Part shown: one piece after another, positions 6,623-8,494 of the stretch
How the letters are laid out: each line of letters begins with the position of its first letter
How positions within the stretch are numbered: position 1 is the first letter of the stretch
NCBI GenBank assembly: GCA_902773045.1
Contig: CACYDE010000176.1
Coordinates: 1 to 8,494 of the forward strand
Direction: 5' to 3'
Length of the DNA: 8,494 bases
From: an uncultured Ruminococcus sp.
GTDB lineage: Bacteria; Bacillota; Clostridia; Oscillospirales; Acutalibacteraceae
Position numbers and translations under genes: made by a program
Notes under the pieces: generated by a model
What the model saw: the letters and a program-made list of their open reading frames with translations, nothing else
What the model was told of the DNA's origin: nothing
Database searches by the model: none

Positions 6623-6634
6623 ACTCAGCGATCA
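6591..6634 (-). other. Frameshift junction between Cache sensor and HAMP-phosphatase
   Basis: The upstream frame stops at TAA (6593-6591); the downstream frame is closed on its 5' side by TGA (6634-6632). A move of +1 base (or -2) in the reading direction within these 44 bases joins them. Dropping one G of AAGG near 6608-6611, for instance, would read EYDRIK-FAAGTKRSQQ into the membrane helix. There is no long homopolymer and no recognised slippery site. Confidence 0.75.
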
Positions 6635-7718
6635 TCGTATTTGTTGGCTGTTCGGTCACCTGCTTTTCAACGACAGAAACAACTGCCCAGCCTACCGTTT
6701 CCATCGGAGAACCTGCCATGTAGTATTCCTTGTTGCCTATTTTTATTGTTTTCAGACCTGTCTGAGATTCAAGCGCCGATGTAACAAAATCGGCAAGCTC
6801 CTGATTATCGGAGCTTCTCAGATCGCATGCTGAGTCCGACAGCTCGACCTCAAATAAGCCGTTGTCCTCGGGCGCAAAGATTACTTGTCCGTTATTGTTC
6901 ACAACACAAATAAATCCGCCGCTGCCTGCCGACTGCTCAACATAGTCCGACATAGCGTCAAGGAACAGATCGACTCCGACAACGCCTATCAGTTCTCCGT
7001 CACGATATACAGGCGCCGAGCATTCAATGCCGATCTTGTCGGTATAGCTGTCTGCTTCGATACCGGTAAAATATAATCCCTTGGCTTCAACTGCACCTTT
7101 GTACCAAGGCCTTTCGTATACATTAAAAGATAAAAAATTTCCGTTTTCATCAAATTTGTTGGCGGACTGATCATCAACGCACAGAAGCGTTCCGTCGGAA
7201 AGTCCTATAAATACATTGCTAAGGTAGCCGGAATTCTTACACATGGCTATCATCGTGCCGCTCATGTGAGCAGCGACCCCGAGATACTCGGAATGTTCAT
7301 AGTCAACGCCCTCTCCCCACAGTACCTGCGCCGTATACTCGCCATCATTCGCGGCGTCGGGAGGATAATACGAGTGCGGCTCTAAGCTGCTTTCATGTTC
7401 AAAGAGTTCCTCGGCGAGCGTTTGCAGCGTCAGCACGTCGGTTTTCATTTCGTAAAACATATCATCGGCAATATGCGCTTGCAAAGCATTAGTCTTGACC
7501 ATAGAGTTTTCGATGACCTGCTGCATCGTCTCGCTCGATACCTTTTCTATACTGCCCTGCTGTTCATCCGACGCCTTACTCACAACATCGCCGAGCGATT
7601 TTGACTGATAAAATGATACCGCTCCGAAAACTGCTATGATCGCCAACAAAAAGATCAAAACGAGATTCAGAATCTTTTGCTGAAGACCTCCGAGCGTAAG
7701 TCCGTATTTCTTTACCAT
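6591..7718 (-). CDS. Membrane-anchored dCache sensor (N-terminal part of a split sensor phosphatase)
   Basis: 375 residues. A membrane helix at about 13-37 (QQKILNLVLIFLLAIIAVFG) is followed by an extracytoplasmic dCache_1 domain (about 45-350). Family hallmarks are YERPWYKGA (201-209), YTD (225-227) and SAPVYRDGELIGVVGVDLFL (234-253). Near the end, VGWAVVSVVEKQVTEQPTN is what normally precedes the second membrane helix of such receptors, but here the frame runs on only to DRIKVRSRN and stops. The second helix, HAMP and phosphatase lie in the next frame (start 6622). As written, this piece would be a sensor with a single anchor and no output. The residues Arg203, Trp205, Tyr206, Tyr225, Asp227 and Asp250 fit the amino-acid-binding dCache pattern (see findings). 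Its ATG shares one base with the stop of the kinase gene (TGATG), which implies coupled translation and the same pathway. Confidence 0.88.
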   Translation of the reverse strand: MVKKYGLTLGGLQQKILNLVLIFLLAIIAVFGAVSFYQSKSLGDVVSKASDEQQGSIEKVSSETMQQVIENSMVKTNALQAHIADDMFYEMKTDVLTLQTLAEELFEHESSLEPHSYYPPDAANDGEYTAQVLWGEGVDYEHSEYLGVAAHMSGTMIAMCKNSGYLSNVFIGLSDGTLLCVDDQSANKFDENGNFLSFNVYERPWYKGAVEAKGLYFTGIEADSYTDKIGIECSAPVYRDGELIGVVGVDLFLDAMSDYVEQSAGSGGFICVVNNNGQVIFAPEDNGLFEVELSDSACDLRSSDNQELADFVTSALESQTGLKTIKIGNKEYYMAGSPMETVGWAVVSVVEKQVTEQPTNTMIAEYDRIKVRSRN

Positions 7719-8131
7719 CAGGTCACCGCACCCTTTCTCATAGTAAGAACATTATGCCCGTCGGTAAATTCATACTTAACATCGTCCATGCTCTTTTTAA
7801 CCATGAAGATCCCCAAGCCGCCGATCTGCCGCTCCTCTGCGGACAGCGTTACATCAGGATCGGTCTTTGATAACGGATCGTAGGGCACTCCGCTGTCGAT
7901 GAAGATTATCTGCGCCGCAAAAGGCTCGGCAGTAACCTCGATCCGGATCATTACATTGCCGGTGCCGTCGGGATAGGCGTAATTTGCGATGTTCACAAAT
8001 ATCTCCTCGACAGAAATGTCTATCTGCATTTGTGTCTTGATCGGGCAGTCTGCCGCTTCAAGCTGCTCGTCAACGAACGCGAGCACATCCGGCAGCTTAT
8101 CGACCAGTGCTTCTATCACGAATTCTTTCAT
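7718..8131 (-). CDS. RsbW-like serine kinase / anti-sigma factor (HATPase_c_2)
   Basis: 137 residues, normal for the RsbW/SpoIIAB family. GHKL ATP-binding boxes are present: N-box ISVEEIFVNIANYAYPDG (39-56) with Glu42/43, Asn47 and Asn50; G1 box IDSGVPYDP (78-86) with Asp79 and Gly81; G2 box GGLGIFMVKKSMD (104-116). Family role: binds and inhibits a target, classically a sigma factor, and phosphorylates STAS antagonists on Ser using ATP. The STAS partners A and B are in the same operon, A only 11 bases upstream. It ends in a one-base overlap (TGATG) with the sensor gene. AAGG lies 9 bases before the ATG at 8131. No sigma factor is visible in the window, so the inhibited target is unknown; such kinases also serve non-sigma partner-switching systems. 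Confidence 0.95.
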   Translation of the reverse strand: MKEFVIEALVDKLPDVLAFVDEQLEAADCPIKTQMQIDISVEEIFVNIANYAYPDGTGNVMIRIEVTAEPFAAQIIFIDSGVPYDPLSKTDPDVTLSAEERQIGGLGIFMVKKSMDDVKYEFTDGHNVLTMRKGAVT

Positions 8132-8142
8132 CTTTCAATTCC

Positions 8143-8439
8143 TTATTCTATATTGAGTATGTCGTTAAATCCCGTCACCTCGAATATCTCCATAATAGAC
8201 TCACCGACATTTATGAGCTTCATACCATCCTTTTTGCTCATCACCTTATGGGCAGACAGCAGAACTCTTAAACCGGCAGACGAGATATAACCGACCTCGG
8301 CAAAATCGAGAACGAGCGATTCAATGCTGTCAAAGCTGTTCTTAAACTCAATTTCAAGCGTTGGCGCGGTGGTGGTGTCGATCCTGCCGCTTATTGCTGC
8401 ATTCAGTACGCCGTTTTCGGTTGTCTTTTTGATCTCCAT
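8143..8439 (-). CDS. STAS-domain anti-sigma-factor antagonist (RsbV/SpoIIAA-like), protein A
   Basis: 98-residue single STAS domain and first complete gene of the leftward operon. The phosphorylation loop is YISSAGLRVLL (51-61); Ser54 aligns with SpoIIAA Ser58, and Ala55 replaces the Ser found in STAS B. ISGRIDTTTAPTL near the N-terminus and FEVTGFNDILNIE at the C-terminus are the same elements as in STAS B. The frame is open to 8493, but the ATG at 8439 has AAGGAG 8 bases upstream and gives exactly the STAS B length, so the 18 extra residues are not included. It is followed after 11 bases by the RsbW-like kinase, the classic antagonist-kinase pairing. Its likely role is to bind the kinase when unphosphorylated. 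Whether A and B compete for one kinase or answer different signals cannot be told from sequence. Confidence 0.95.
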   Translation of the reverse strand: MEIKKTTENGVLNAAISGRIDTTTAPTLEIEFKNSFDSIESLVLDFAEVGYISSAGLRVLLSAHKVMSKKDGMKLINVGESIMEIFEVTGFNDILNIE

Positions 8440-8447
8440 AATTCGTT

Positions 8448-8453
8448 CTCCTT
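8448..8453 (-). promoter_or_regulatory. Ribosome binding site setting the STAS A start
   Basis: AAGGAG on the minus strand, 8 bases before the ATG at 8439, selects this start over an in-frame upstream codon at 8493. Confidence 0.7.
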
Positions 8454-8460
8454 CAAAATA

Positions 8461-8484
8461 ATTGTTTGAACAATCGGTACTATA
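8461..8484 (-). promoter_or_regulatory. Possible operon promoter -10 with adjacent small palindrome
   Basis: Upstream of STAS A on the minus strand, TATAGT (8484-8479) could be a -10; its -35 would fall just outside the window. Immediately downstream, ATTGTT and AACAAT (8461-8474) form an inverted repeat with a 2-base centre, in the position of an operator at the transcription start. Both are short and could be chance. Confidence 0.25.
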
Positions 8485-8494
8485 AAAGGTCAAG

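Noticed and set aside
6591..6634. Programmed ribosomal frameshift at the sensor/phosphatase junction
   Set aside because: No known +1 signal (such as the prfB type) or slippery run is visible. It is kept only as a less likely alternative to a mutation or sequencing error.
1..8494. CRISPR arrays, tRNA or rRNA genes, phage genes
   Set aside because: No repeat-spacer periodicity, no tRNA-like cloverleaf recognised in the short gaps, and all long open frames have ordinary assignments.

Overview
The window reads like a low-to-mid GC Firmicute, most likely a clostridial gut or rumen bacterium of the Ruminococcus/Oscillospirales type. This is an inference from the strong Shine-Dalgarno sites, sigma-A-like promoters and the style of the partner-switching genes. 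Taxonomy cannot be proven from this sequence alone.

Left part (1-4442), rightward. The left edge carries the C-terminal remnant of a transposase on the minus strand (about 1-130), its N-terminal part missing. A good extended -10 promoter (241-269) then drives a LysR-family regulator (303-1214). A 110-base spacer follows with two palindromes: a short one (1222-1238) resembling the streptococcal MET-box, and a long one with 13-bp arms (1257-1289). After it come metE (cobalamin-independent methionine synthase) and metF (5,10-methylenetetrahydrofolate reductase), overlapping by 14 nt. MetF supplies methyl-THF, MetE transfers the methyl group to homocysteine, and the LysR protein is the obvious candidate regulator. 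A perfect 14-bp hairpin at 4463-4496 separates this unit from the convergent operon.

Right part (4593-8494), leftward. In transcription order: STAS protein A (8439-8143), RsbW-like kinase/anti-sigma (8131-7718), membrane dCache sensor (7718-6591), TM-HAMP-SpoIIE/RsbU phosphatase (6622-5582), STAS protein B (5487-5191), and a 195-aa protein (5180-4593) that I read tentatively as a kinase-like fold without its catalytic boxes. This is a partner-switching module: kinase phosphorylates STAS, membrane phosphatase dephosphorylates it, and free STAS would sequester the kinase. No sigma factor or other output gene is visible in the window.

The main oddities are four. The sensor and phosphatase, normally one polypeptide, are split by a frame change near 6591-6634. 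The two STAS proteins are equal-length paralogues (49 of 98 identical by hand count). The Cache domain carries most of an amino-acid-binding residue pattern. The last gene looks like a degenerate partner of the kinase.
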